Source: Arion vulgaris
Lineage: Eukaryota; Mollusca; Gastropoda; Stylommatophora; Arionidae
Reading direction: 5' to 3'
Length of the DNA stretch: 64,000 nt
Assembly: GCA_020796225.1 (NCBI GenBank)
Contig: CM036753.1
Coordinates: forward strand, 69,121,865-69,185,864
A program made the position numbers and the translations under genes. Positions within the stretch are counted from its first letter, which is position 1; each line of letters begins with the position of its first letter. Shown one piece after another: positions 43,893 through 54,084 of the stretch. The notes under the pieces are model-generated. The model had not been told where the DNA came from and did no database searches. It was given only the letters and a program-made list of their open reading frames with translations.

Positions 43893-43940
43893 GGAGACAA
43901 GATTAACTACAGGTGCGGCGCTGACATGTTGCAAGTGACG
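43893..43940 (+). CDS. TSPAN33-like: Tetraspanin microexon (48 nt) with the CG cysteine of the large loop
   Basis: Sixteen codons, GDKINYRCGADMLQVT, between the polypyrimidine-backed acceptor TTTTCTTTACCAG and the donor ACG|GTAAAT. Both ends are phase 0, matching the neighbours at 41188 and 45146. The Ile-Asn-x-x-Cys-Gly stretch corresponds to the 'IN..CG' segment that follows 'SCC' in TspanC8 proteins. Without it the loop would have seven cysteines; with it eight. Too short for ordinary ORF lists, and found by looking for exactly this missing piece, so the call gains from position, phase and sequence together. Confidence 0.88.
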
Positions 43941-44004
43941 GTAAATAATTATATAAATGACATGTGTGGTTGCAAATAATATGATAAGTTACATTCTGTG
44001 ATTG

Positions 44005-44170
44005 AAAGTTTGATTGATAGGACCATCATCGTTGCACTTCGCTCAGTAAATATATGTACTCCGATCTCTTTCTGACGTATGAAGATCTCAGCGGCGGTGC
44101 CCGAATTCCGTAGCACAGATGAGGGTCCCCAATGTAAGTTAGAAGATGGTGAAAATATTTTGTAGGAATT
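44005..44170 (-). mobile_element. tRNA-SINE 4 copy, 3' half
   Basis: Minus strand: ATTTTCACCATCTTCTAACT, GGGGACCCTCATCTGTGC, GAGATCTTCATACG, AAGAGATCGGAGTACATAT and GTGCAACGATGATGG. Confidence 0.75.
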
Positions 44171-44719
44171 TTTTTCTTTTTAAAAATATTGCCCTTGCAG
44201 CGGCTATTCAGAATGTTATTCCCGATTTTCAACTACTAATGGTTCTTTTACGTACTGAACTTGAATACGGGACTTACTTTGTATTCCCGTCTCCGATAGG
44301 ACTAGGAAATAAACCTCACCTACTCTGAGCATTACGGTGATACTTAGCTATGCAAGCTCCAGCTGTATTTCTGAAGCGTTACATTTGGCGATTTTGTGCA
44401 AGTGATTACCAGAACTTGATGTCTATCTCGATGCATTTAAGAGACACTTTAGATTATGTTTGTAGCATTGTTTCTGACCAACAACCGATCGTATACCCTC
44501 AACACGCTTGCCATAAATCATCTGTTTTGGTTATCAAGCATTTACTTAACTAAACTGACCAACCTCACCTGGGCGTTCTGCAGAAGAGTGTGGATATACT
44601 CGTAATCTTGACTTTCATGAGTACTTCGGCGTCTAGAATTTTGTCCTGCCATTTTATTTTGAGCGTTCGAGACAACTCTTAGTTTATACGAGTAAGAAAA
44701 TCACCAAACTAAACATTAA
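44171..44719. other. Intronic sequence, no feature recognised
   Basis: Single-copy-looking sequence. Short plus-strand frames are open but carry no known motif and no consistent splice borders. Confidence 0.5.
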
Positions 44720-44932
44720 ACACACACACACATGTACACACTCTCTCTCTCCCTGTCTCTATCTCCCTCTCTCTCTCTCTTTCACACACACACACTAACA
44801 CACATACTAACACACACACACACGCACGCGCACGCACGAGCGCACACACGCACACACACAGACACACACATCCCCCCACAACACACCTACACATACACAC
44901 AGACACATATACACACCTCACACACACACTTG
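44720..44932. repeat. (CT)n and (CA)n microsatellites
   Basis: CTCTCTCC stretch followed by about 150 bp of ACACAC with G interruptions. Open frames over it are artefacts. Confidence 0.97.
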
Positions 44933-44949
44933 AACACTATGGTTACATC

Positions 44950-45075
44950 AAAGTACATTTACGGACCGTTCAAAAAGCAATGGCGAACTACTGAATGTAT
45001 AAGTGGTGCCTACAAAAATCGACGACTCGTTTACTGTTGTTGATGGCTACGCCTGTAAAGGATATGCCACGATTG
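44950..45075 (+). mobile_element. tRNA-SINE 2, 3' part
   Basis: CCGTTCAAAAAGCAATGGCG, ACTACTGAATGTATAAGTGG and CGACTCGTTTACTG match 54430-54520. The head is absent. Confidence 0.7.
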
Positions 45076-45145
45076 TCACTTCACATACACGTCAAATAAT
45101 ATCATATAATCAAAACAGAGAGTAAGAATAAATATATGTTTCCAG

Positions 45146-45283
45146 GTTGATGGGGATGTTGTACCAAACGAAGCTAACACCTATCTAATCAACAAGGATG
45201 GCTGCATCAAAGCCATTGGGGATTGGATTAACGATCATGTTCTTATTTTAGGAGGCATACTGTTGGGGATTCTTGTTCCACAG
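45146..45283 (+). CDS. TSPAN33-like: Tetraspanin exon: end of large loop and TM4
   Basis: 46 codons between TATGTTTCCAG and CAG|GTAAGA, phase 0 at both ends. It encodes 'VDGDVVPNEANTYLINKDGC', where the Cys is the eighth of the loop, then 'IKAIGDWINDH' (amphipathic stem before the membrane) and the hydrophobic TM4 'VLILGGILLGILVPQ'. The Gly-Cys-Ile, Trp-Ile and Gly-Gly-x-x-x-Gly pattern and the Pro-Gln at the exon end are as in TSPAN33. TM4 is cut by the exon end, so at least one more exon must follow. Confidence 0.93.
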
Positions 45284-45319
45284 GTAAGAAAAGTCAAAGT
45301 AAATAACTCATTTTCATAC

Positions 45320-45890
45320 CATGTGGCCCGTTTTTCAAACCGTCCAGAGTAAACGTCCATCCCTGAGAAAAGAGCTCAGTAAGATTTCTGCTAACAAGAG
45401 AGTTACACTCCAGAGAGTACCTTCACACTGTGGAGTGCAAGGCAACAAGAAGGCAGACAAACTTGCAAAAAAGGGAGGAGAATGTGAGCAAGTAGAAAAC
45501 TAAGTCACATACTTTGAAAAAAAAGAACTATAATGAACGTTAGAAATGAATCTAAACTATATAATGATGACTACCACACACTTGACAGACAACAACGGAC
45601 TATCATCTTTTGACTCAGGACAGGGCATAACAGAATGAACAAATACTCATACTTACTTATACAGGCTACGATTGTCTCCATCTCTTCTGTGTCCCGGTGA
45701 CACCGCTGATCAAACCACATAATATATCCTACATCACTGTCCCCTGTATGTCCCCCTCATAATGCTGACCCTACACCTCAACACTATATTCAAAACTACA
45801 TGGCACCAGAGAGGAGCTCCAGACAACAGTCGACTTCATCATAAGAGCGCGTCTGACGGTATTATCAACAAAATAGCGATCGCAAAGAAG
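45320..45890 (+). pseudogene. LINE-L RNase H and C-terminal region
   Basis: Encodes 'VTLQRVPSHCGVQGNKKADK' and 'LAKKGGE', the last part of a LINE RNase H domain with HCGV..N..AD intact. After a stop, broken frames carry 'TIIIF', 'GHNRMNKYSY' and 'CP..DTADQT', the C-terminal region usual in such elements (a Cys/His-type 'GHNRMN' and 'ADQT..HIL' segment). Dead copy. Confidence 0.75.
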
Positions 45891-45944
45891 AAGAATAGCA
45901 TGTGGTATATTGTGCAGTACAATGCTAGGCTTGTGTGACTTTTT

Positions 45945-46010
45945 GCTTTAACCAACGGCTCACGATGGGTGATGTGATTCACTTCACGCCAGTCACCCGT
46001 ATTTTCCAGC
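45945..46010 (-). repeat. Dispersed SINE-like fragment
   Basis: Complement carries GAATCACATCACCCATCGTG, as at 4160-4195. Confidence 0.4.
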
Positions 46011-46729
46011 ATTTCTCTGTTACCCAATTGAGAATCCTATGGGCAGCGCAAATCAGAAACAGAAGTTAGAGTTCTAAACGAGGCTTGCACGCAAAGAAAC
46101 CTGATCGAAGAAAAAAGACATACTAGTTCATAGTTATATGTAGGTTTCAACTTCACTGAAACGGATCGCCCCATAATTGCTCCGTTCCTTAACCAACGAA
46201 AATCACACGAAATGCTAACAACTGGTCCTGTGTGAACTAATTCTAGAATGAAACAGCCATACCGCCACAAAAATCAATCTGCACCGCATAAATGCATATG
46301 GCTGTCGCTAAAGTGTCAACACAAAACTTTTCATCACTTAAATTGCAATTCATGTCGAAGGCAACATCAATCACGACAAAATCCAGCTTTCTGCACACGC
46401 AATATCACTGCATACGTCAGATTGAGTCGGTTTGTCATAACCGTTGTCCGCCATTTTCTGAATACCCACAACAAGCGTACGGTTGACACAGCAAAACGCA
46501 TTCCAAGTAACATTCATAGCTCATAGCGTTGCTCAAGCACTAACTCAGTAGCTCGGCAAACGAAACCGGAAAATACCCAACCAAACATGGTAGAAATGCA
46601 CTAGCAAAGTCGTGCCCAGAATCACAGTCCTGATTCTGAATGGCGCCTCCGTATTCCGCCATTGCTGGTCAAATTTTTCCAACAATCAATCCTTTAATGT
46701 TTCATTGCACCAGCGTGATAGAGTTGTAA
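46011..46729. other. No feature recognised
   Basis: Two overlapping plus-strand frames (46248-46526 and 46292-46486) are open, but neither has a recognisable motif. Coding is not supported. Confidence 0.5.
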
Positions 46730-46790
46730 AGAAACATGATATCATAAACCGGTAGGCATGGCACTAGATTGATCAAGCTGAGGCTGTGTT
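46730..46790 (+). mobile_element. LINE-H extreme 3' end
   Basis: GAGTTGTAAAGAAACATGAT and ACCGGTAGGCATGGC resemble 3345-3390. Confidence 0.4.
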
Positions 46791-46814
46791 GACCTTGGAG
46801 TAGTTTCGATGAAA

Positions 46815-46892
46815 AAAAATCCAGATTCAATTGGGGATTCGAACCGATATCATCCGTCTAGAAATCAAGTGTTCTAACCGATATGCACACAT
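46815..46892 (-). mobile_element. tRNA-like SINE head
   Basis: On the minus strand TGTGCATATCGGTTAGAAC (A-box-like) and ATCGGTTCGAATCCCC (perfect B box) are spaced as in a tRNA. The acceptor stem does not pair, so it is not a tRNA gene. Confidence 0.6.
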
Positions 46893-47069
46893 GACAGAGA
46901 TATATAATATATATCAAGTTGCTAAATTTGATAATATCAAATTCTGAATCCACAGATCTACAATCCACAGAGTAAGCAAAGAAGATACATTATAGTTTCA
47001 ATTTACATAACCCAGTTATAAGCAACAATTTATATTTATACAAAATAAGATATAGAAAGTTAAGTTGAA

Positions 47070-47445
47070 TGCGTTCGAAAATAGATGCCCACAAAAAATA
47101 TTAAACATAAAATGGGACAAATTCAGAAAAAGTGATAAAATCAGGGAAATGTCTGGTCAACCACTAGTAACAACTGTTATAATAAGGAGAAGATGGAGAT
47201 ATGTTTAGGCATACGTTGAGAAAAATTATCACAGAATAACAAAGCAGTCATTGAAGTGGGAAGCAAAGGGTTCCAGAAAGAGAGTACACTTTAGGAAATC
47301 ACTGAAACGAACTTCATGAGGCAAGAAATATCGAATGAGGCAAGAAATATCGGACCAAATTCCCTGGAAGAGATTGAGAGTTTCCCAGGACAGAGAGGTG
47401 TAGAAAAATTACTTGCAGGACTTATATAACGTATAACGGTACCAG
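47070..47445 (+). mobile_element. LINE-A 3' end
   Basis: 'MSGQPLVTTVIIRRRWRYV'-like coding with stops, then CTTATATAACGTATAACGGT and ACCAGAGGAATATATATA. The family's ATT tail is replaced here by AT repeats. Confidence 0.85.
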
Positions 47446-47569
47446 AGGAATATATATATATAGATTTCATAAACACTCACATAATTGTTAAGATCAAAGT
47501 ATCGATTCACAGTTCACAGTTTGAAGACAGTCATATATCTCATAAACATTCACATCATTTATAACATGA

Positions 47570-48125
47570 AAGTTTCGATTCACAGTTCACAATTTGGTAT
47601 CGAATCACATTTCACAATTTGGTATCGAATCACATTTCACAATTTGGTATCGAGTCACAGTTCACAATTTCGTATGGAGCCACAGTTCACAATTTCGTAT
47701 CAAGTCCCAGTTAATAATAATTATCGAGTCACAGCAAAGTATCGAATCACATTTCATTTGGTATCGAATCACATTTCGTACGAACGTTCATGACAGTCCA
47801 GAAATATCGAGTCACAGTTCACAATTTGTATCGACCCAAAGTACGCACAGTTCACAATTTCGTATCGGACAGTTCCCCGTAAGCCCAGTTAATAATAATT
47901 ATCGAGTCACAGTTCAAATTTGGTATCGATCCAGAGTTTACAACTTGGTATCGAATCACAGTTCACAATTTGGTATCGATTCACAGTTCACAATTTGGTA
48001 TCAAGTCACAGTTCACAATTTGAATATGAAGACAGTCAGATATCTCATAAACATTCACATAATTTATAACATGAAAATATCGATTCCCAGTTCACAATTT
48101 GGTATCGAATGGCAGTTCACAATAT
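47570..48125. repeat. Degenerate ~25-bp minisatellite
   Basis: About 20 irregular units of TATCGAGTCACAGTTCACAATTTGG. Spacers of AATAATAATTATCGAGTC occur twice. Confidence 0.9.
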
Positions 48126-48171
48126 GAAAACAGCCAGATATAAACATAATTGTTAACTTTAAAATATTCAT

Positions 48172-49552
48172 TCACAAATCACAATTCTCAAACAACATAG
48201 ACATGTCATTGATATCAACTTACTAAACTATTAACAAATCACAATTCTCAAACAACATAGACATGTCATTGATACCAGCTTACTAAACTATTAACAAATC
48301 ACAATTCTCAAACAACATAGACATGTCATTGATATCAACTTACTAAACTATTAACAAATCACAATTCTCAAACAACATAGACATGTCATTGATATCAACT
48401 TACTAAACTATTAACAAATCACAATTCTCAAACAACATAGACATGTCATTGATATCAACTTACTAAACTATTAACAAATCACAATTCTCAAACAACATAG
48501 ACATGTCATTGATACACTTACTAAACTATTAACAAATCACAATTCTCAAACAACATAGACATGTCATTGATACCAGCTTACTAAACTATTAACAAATCAC
48601 AATTCTCAAACAACATAGACATGTCATTGATATCAACTTACTAAACTATTAACAAATCACAATTCTCAAACAACATAGACATGTCATTGATATCAACTTA
48701 CTAAACTATTAACAAATCACAATTCTCAAACAACATAGACATGTCATTGATACAACTTACTAAACTATTAACAAATCACAATTCTCAAACAACATAGACA
48801 TGTCATTGATATCAACTTACTAAACTATTAACAAATCACAATTCTCAAACAACATAGACATGTCATTGATATCAACTTACTAAACTATTAACAAATCACA
48901 ATTCTCAAACAACATAGACATGTCATTGATATCAACTTACTAAACTATTAACAAATCACAATTCTCAAACAACATAGACATGTCATTGATATCAGCTTAC
49001 TAAACTATTAACAAATCACAATTCTCAAACAACATAGACATGTCATTGATATCAACTTACTAAACTGTTAACAAATCACAATTCTCAAACAACATAGACA
49101 TGTCATTGATATCAGCTTACTAAACTATTAACAAATCACAATTCTCAAACAACATAGACATGTCATTGATTCCAGCTTACTAAACTATTAACAAATCACA
49201 ATTCTCAAACAACATAGACATGTCATTGATACCAGCTTACTAAACTATTAACAAATCACAATTCTCAAACAACATAGACATGTCATTGATATCATCTTAC
49301 TAAACTATTAACAAATCACAATTCTCAAACAACATAGACATGTCATTGATATCAGCTTACTAAACTATTAACAAATCACAATTCTCAAACAACATAGACA
49401 TGTCATTGATATCAACTTACTAAACTATTAACAAATCACAATTCTCAAACAACATAGACATATCATTGATAGCAACTTACTAAACTATTAACAAATCACA
49501 ATTCTCAAACAACATAGACATGTCATTGATATCAACTTACTAAACTATTAAC
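48172..49552. repeat. 60-bp satellite, about 23 copies
   Basis: Unit AACAAATCACAATTCTCAAA, CAACATAGACATGTCATTGA, TATCAACTTACTAAACTATT. Variation is concentrated in the six bases after CATTGA (TATCAA, TACCAG, TATCAG). Confidence 0.98.
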
Positions 49553-49794
49553 AACAAATTCTCAATCCACAGATAATAGTTGTTATTCTGACCAGAAATC
49601 TTATTGGCATGATTCTTCTACAGAAGAGTAAATGGTGATATCTCTGATGTAGCCAGTTTTCTGGAGCTTTGCAGGAAATGTTTATTTACAAACGAATATT
49701 GATCCAAATTGAATTTATAATTACACGTTGTTGGTGTCTTATTTTTCTGTATGATGTTTACTTTTGTATATTTAATTTTTGTTCCTTTATAATA

Positions 49795-49872
49795 CTTTTC
49801 TAATACGTGATCAAGTCCTATGGTCGAAACGTCGAGTGTTGATTCATTGATCATTATTGTTTTCGTAATTAT
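49795..49872 (+). mobile_element. Penelope-like 3' terminus
   Basis: ACGTGATCAAGTCCTATGGTCG followed by AAACGTCGAG, a variant of the terminal hairpin signature. Confidence 0.5.
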
Positions 49873-49879
49873 GTATTTA

Positions 49880-50085
49880 ATATTTATTTGTCTTTGCTGT
49901 AATGTTGTATGTATTTAATCATTTATTTGTTTTTGCTGTAATGTTGTATGTATTGAATCATTTATTTGTCTTTGCTGTAATGTTGTATGTATTTAATCAT
50001 TTATTTGTCTTTGCTGTAATGTTGTATGTATTGAATCATTTATTTGTCCTTTGCTGTAATGTTGTATGTAATGCTGTAATAAACT
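49880..50085. repeat. 39-bp minisatellite, five copies
   Basis: Unit TTTGCTGTAATGTTGTATGT plus ATTGAATCATTTATTTGTC. Confidence 0.95.
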
Positions 50086-50094
50086 TGTTGTTTT

Positions 50095-50860
50095 ATGTCA
50101 GGGAGGTAACACAACAAATATTACTTTAAATGGCAACCATCTAACACCAGTTAAAAAATGTTGCTATCTTGGGTCCATGGTCACTGCCAGCCATTCTCTT
50201 GATGAAAAAATCAACGCTCAAATAGGAAGTGCGGCTATTACATTCGGCAAACTATCAAAGCGAGCGTGGGACAACACAAAACTAACATTGCAGACGAAGA
50301 TTCAAATATATCGAGACTGTGTAATTCGTTTTTTTACTATATGGCTCAGAAACATGGACAGTCTACTCAAGGCACGAGAGGAGATTTAACATCTTTCACC
50401 TTCGATGTCTCCGCAAGATTATGAACATCAGGTGGTACGACAAGATAACCAACTCTGAAGTACTGCAACGTCAAACCTGCCTTCCATCATGGGCATGCTC
50501 AGCAGTGGACGACTAAGATGATTGGGGCATATGAGAAGAATGGAAACCTGTCGCATACCAAAGCAAATGTTGTTTTGTGAACTTTCGGAGGGAAGAGGCA
50601 CCAGGGCAGACCACTGCTCAGATATAAAAATGTCTTCAAAGCCTAATGAAAAACTTTTCTATAGGTCCCAGCACATGGCCAAAACCTAGCTTATGACAGT
50701 ATTGTGTGGAAAGCGATATTGCGCAAGGACGCAGAGTCTTTTGAGAAGAGACTTATGTATGAGCTGAAAGACAAGAGAGAAAAGCGAAAAGTCAGAAGTT
50801 TTACCAGTAAAACACTTGCGAATTGACCGTCCGTAAAGACGAAAAAGGCCATATATATAA
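50095..50860 (+). pseudogene. LINE-J reverse transcriptase C-terminal region
   Basis: One open stretch encodes 'ITLNGNHLTPVKKCCYLGSM', 'DEKINAQIGSAAITFGKLSK' and 'TKIQIYRDCVI'. After stops other frames carry 'SGRLRWLGHMRRME' style sequence, 'RIPKQMLFCELSEG' and further C-terminal parts. This is the classic block order after the catalytic core of many animal LINEs. The catalytic box itself is not present. Confidence 0.85.
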
Positions 50861-50869
50861 TATACTTGT

Positions 50870-51120
50870 CTTTGACTATATCGGCCCTATCCGATGTATC
50901 TTTGAGGTGCACTGTCTCTTGGGCAATCTGCTTATGTGACCGTTATAATTTGTTGTTTCTTGATGAAGTTCAGTACTCATGTTGTACCTACTTTTTCCTG
51001 ATGTATCCATTTATAAAACGCTCACTTCTTGGTACTTTCAGCATTCTGCGAAGACACTTCATCTCTGTCGTGATTAGTTTTCTTCTATCATTTAATGTCA
51101 GCGTCGAGATTTGGCACTAA
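50870..51120 (-). mobile_element. LINE-D fragment
   Basis: Minus strand resembles 59820-60050 (KMN..K. LRIMLGVS type region). It abuts LINE-J in the opposite orientation. Confidence 0.55.
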
Positions 51121-51479
51121 TAGCATAATGTTGGGAGAAAGATTGTGTTGTACAATGCTCATTTTGTGTTCATGGCGACACGTTTGTATTTGAAAATTGG
51201 CACCATTTGTCCTATGATTTGATTTGGTTTCTCGCTCGCACGAAAAATGATCACAGAACAATGCTTGCACACAAAAAAAAAGTATCGCTCTTTCTTTAAT
51301 TTAGCAAAATAAAATATTTCATGTTTAAAATGAAAACATTAATTTGAAGTTGCTTATTTTTTTTTTTTAAATTTATGAGACAAAATGAATGGGTCTTTTT
51401 GGTCATACAAATACATAATTTGATCAAGTAGTAAATGTGTATACAAGTTTATAGTAAGTGAAAATAAAGTAAATCCAAC
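51121..51479. other. No feature recognised
   Basis: AT-rich sequence with A and T runs; no motif. Confidence 0.5.
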
Positions 51480-51715
51480 ATTTCTTCTTCTTCGAACGTT
51501 CAATATCAACCACTTGTAAAACCTCTGTTTATGATTTGTATGTGATCTGAGCCTAAGAGTGATTGCACGTTGTACCAGTTATGCGTCTACAAGTAGACAA
51601 GCACATCCGATTTCTACGATGATTTTTATTTACTAGGTAGCTTCCTAGATCCGAAATCAGTCGTTTCTTACGACATGCCTTATAGGTCGGAGTGTTGCTA
51701 TTTTTGCTCCTTTCG
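51480..51715 (-). mobile_element. Core-SINE type II copy
   Basis: Minus strand: core GGCATGTCGTAAGAAACGAC, GTGCTTGTCTACTTGTAGAC, CAATCACTCTTAGGCTCAGA, end CGTTCGAAGAAGAAG. Confidence 0.8.
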
Positions 51716-51799
51716 AGCGCCGGCAACACACGGGCGAAATGCTCGTTTTATTTCTTTTATTTTATTAAAATATATATTGTTTTTGTGTCTTACAAAAGG

Positions 51800-51860
51800 A
51801 ATAGAGTATGCCAGCGAAAGTTGGAAAATGACTAAAGATAGAATGCAGAAATGGAACACC
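51800..51860 (+). mobile_element. Short LINE-A fragment
   Basis: GAAAGTTGGAAAATGACTAA and AGATAGAATGCAGAAATG match the upstream edge of LINE-A at 10430-10470 (complement). Confidence 0.45.
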
Positions 51861-51944
51861 ACAACAATCCTAGAGATCTTGTGAAAACAGAGCACGTGTA
51901 ACTCAGAACGACAGGCAAACTTAACCACTTCGCCATAGAAACCT

Positions 51945-52000
51945 CTATATATTTATATAGATATAGATATATATATATATAGATATATAATAATAATAAT
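51945..52000. repeat. TA/TAGA microsatellite
   Basis: TATATAGATATAGATATATA type run followed by AATAATAAT. Confidence 0.9.
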
Positions 52001-52019
52001 ATTTCTTCTTCTGCGTTTT

Positions 52020-52415
52020 CACTAGATTGGGATTTCGAATTCTCTAATAAAGGCAGCCGCCTGCCTCAAATTATCAACCACGCCATACAGTTTGTCTTGG
52101 ACGCTAGTGTAAGTGAGCCACCTCTTTCTTCTCAAGTCTGCATACTGGGGCAGTTCTGTAGGATATAATTGCTATGATTTCTGCTTCCCCATTTGTGCCG
52201 ACCTCTTCCGCAGTAAGTTTTGGCCATCCTCGTGATGGTAGGTCTGACATTCTTAATGCGGGGCTAAATCTCCGAGGCAGATTGGCGACCGTAGAATCCG
52301 TTATCCCATTTCTCATTGTGAGGAGGTCGTTGCACCATGTTATGCGCCTTACGGCCTGGTGCATCCGTTTTCTGCAAGCATTTGTTTCGGTTAGCATTCC
52401 CTAGCGGGCACATGC
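52020..52415 (-). other. Minus-strand open region of unknown nature
   Basis: 97 codons are open at 52104-52397 (MLTETNACRKRMHQAVRR..). The opposite strand is open as well (52174-52404). The local base composition is richer in G and C than the surroundings, and it ends against a core-SINE, so a transposon remnant is likely. No motif recognised. Confidence 0.3.
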
Positions 52416-52419
52416 ATCT

Positions 52420-52528
52420 GATTTCATCCAAACCTCCTTAGTCGCCTCTTACGACATGCGTGGCAGGTAACAGTGGTTCTATTCTTTACACCCCAAATTA
52501 GGGCCCCGGTAACCACTCGGGTGTTAAT
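52420..52528 (-). mobile_element. Core-SINE type I, 5' half
   Basis: Minus strand: AACACCCGAGTGGTTACCGG, AAAGAATAGAACCACTG, GCATGTCGTAAGAGGCGACT, AAGGAGGTTTGGATGAAATC. The 3' half is missing. Confidence 0.85.
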
Positions 52529-52724
52529 AATAATATTAAAACCTATCATCCAGTAGAGTTGTATAGGTGGTCTGATTGAATGACAAACATTCATATTTTC
52601 AAGATTTCTTTACTCTGCAAGGATGATGAATGTGGACAATTTTATCTTGTTACTAATCTTTGATTTCTATCAGTCTATGCTTTTTTTCCCATTGCTCTTC
52701 TTTTCAATCTCTCAATATATCCGT

Positions 52725-52982
52725 GAGTTGCCGGGGCTCAAAGGGGAGCATAGAATAGTAACACTGCAATCTACAGGGCATGTCGAAAGAGGCGACTGAG
52801 GTAGGGCCTGGTGAATCTACCTAATAAATAAAAGCGTTGTAGAAATCGGATGTGCTGGCCTACTTGTAGGCGCATAACTGGCACAACGTACAATCGCTCT
52901 TAGGCTCAGATCACATCCAAATCACAAATAGTGGTTTAACAAGTGGTCGATATGGAGCGTTCGAAGAAGAAGAAGAAGAAGA
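52725..52982 (+). mobile_element. Core-SINE type II copy
   Basis: Core GGCATGTCGAAAGAGGCGAC, GTGCTGGCCTACTTGTAGGC, CAATCGCTCTTAGGCTCAGA and GTCGATATGGAGCGTTCG, GAAGAAGAAGAAG end. Confidence 0.87.
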
Positions 52983-53281
52983 GACAGCTCTCAACTGTTT
53001 TCTAATGAATTGTTTTCGAGATGGAATCATATCTTTTCACCTGTTCAAATCATACGAGCTTGCGACGTTTCATCACTGTATAGAAGTGTTTCTATCCTGA
53101 TCTTCTTGTGTACTTTTATTTCTAACAAAACCCTTTGTTTTGTATCATCTGTAAGGAATTGACAACATTCATAATTAGCTACATAGAAGTCCTTAACCTA
53201 GGTCATGCTTCAACGAATAACAACAAAAGTAGCTAAGAAAAACCGCCCCAGTTTGGACCAAAAGTTCTCCACCTGTCAGAA

Positions 53282-53603
53282 GAGCACAAGGAGTTTTCTT
53301 ACAAGAACCCCAGAGGAAGCAACGGAAGTAACGAATATGATCAACAAATAAACAGATACAGGTATTAAGAGCTTCCGAAAAAACAAATGACAAACACGGG
53401 ACTCGAACCACTTACCTAGTCCTTCGACACCAATCGCCTAGCCTAGCAATACGAGTGTGCGCAATACGATATGTGTACGTAAGGACGCTCGTATTGCTAG
53501 GCTAGGCGATTGGTGTCGTAAGGACTAGGGTAAGTGGTTCGAGTCCTGTGTTTGTCTATTTGTTTTTTTTCGGAAGCTCTAAACCTGTATCTGTTTATTC
53601 TGA
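53282..53603. mobile_element. Hairpin-forming insertion with 13-bp flanking repeat
   Basis: Arms 53347-53455 and 53488-53599 are inverted copies (about 109 bp, few mismatches) around a 32-bp loop. Each arm holds a perfect B box (GGTTCGAGTCC on the arm's own sense strand) next to AAGTG, as in a tRNA-derived SINE. CCACCTGTCAGAA occurs at 53269-53281 and 53604-53616, as a target-site duplication would. Confidence 0.8.
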
Positions 53604-53721
53604 CCACCTGTCAGAACAAATGTTTTTCTTTAGATGATGCTTAAATGTTCCCAAATTGATATTTATAATTTGATTTTCATATACTTTGTTGATGGCTTAT
53701 TATATGACAATATTTACTCGA

Positions 53722-53990
53722 CGTTTGGTCTCGTGGCTGAGTGGTTAAGCCCTTTGCCTTGCGAGTCGAGGGTCGTGGGTTCGAGTCCGGACCGCGCCGT
53801 TCTGTTCACAAGTGCAGTTTTTCCAGAGACCCTAGGATTGTTGCCGGAGCTACGGAGTTCGTGCTTTGTGCAATACTCACGGTAGGTGGCGTGCCATTTC
53901 TGCTGAGAGGGACCGAGCCAGATGGGGTAAAACCCGGTGCAATGAAGTCAATCCTTCGGCTTTTAAACCCTTTAGACGTTTGAGAGATAT
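53722..53990 (+). mobile_element. tRNA-SINE 1, best copy
   Basis: The head GTCTCGTGGCTGAGTGGTTA has a perfect A box and GTGGGTTCGAGTCCGGACC a perfect B box. The would-be acceptor stem does not pair, so this is a SINE head, not a tRNA gene. The body has TTGCCGGAGCTACGGAGTTC, GGCGTGCCATTTCTGCTGAG, AAAACCCGGTGCAATGAAGT and ends CTTTAGACGTTTGAGAGATA. Confidence 0.9.
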
Positions 53991-54084
53991 GTTTATTGGG
54001 GGGAGGGTTATTAACCAATTGATATCTCTGTATTCTGTATATACAAATCTCGATATAGGGGAGACTGCAGTAAAACTATGACAA

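Larger units (their letters stand above)
27639..45283 (+). other. TSPAN33-like: TspanC8 tetraspanin gene model (partial)
   Basis: Five exons, all joined in phase 0, give 211 codons: 27639-27761, 30591-30779, 41054-41188, 43893-43940, 45146-45283. The order of parts is N-tail and TM1, small loop, TM2, then the large extracellular loop (CCG, NC, RC, SCC, CG, GC: eight cysteines) and TM4. Eight loop cysteines define the TspanC8 group, whose vertebrate members escort the protease ADAM10 to the cell surface. The 'NIYFNC', 'RC.VP.SCC' and 'GCI....W' spacing fits TSPAN33 and its relatives. TM3 and the start of the large loop (roughly 60-70 residues) lie between TM2 and CCG, but no exon for them was found in 30780-41053. 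The C-terminal tail is also missing; a candidate exon starts at 63965. Confidence 0.9.

Noticed and set aside
44709..45043. Cys/Val-rich and Thr/His-rich frames over 44.7-45.0 kb
   Set aside because: They translate (CA)n and (CT)n microsatellites.
46248..46526. 92-codon plus-strand frame with several Cys and His
   Set aside because: No regular zinc-finger spacing; a second frame is open over the same DNA and no splice or start evidence was found.
53722..53795. A functional tRNA gene (Ser/Leu type)
   Set aside because: A and B boxes are perfect, but the acceptor ends do not pair, and the same head with body occurs at 2918, 39745 and 63256. It is a SINE.
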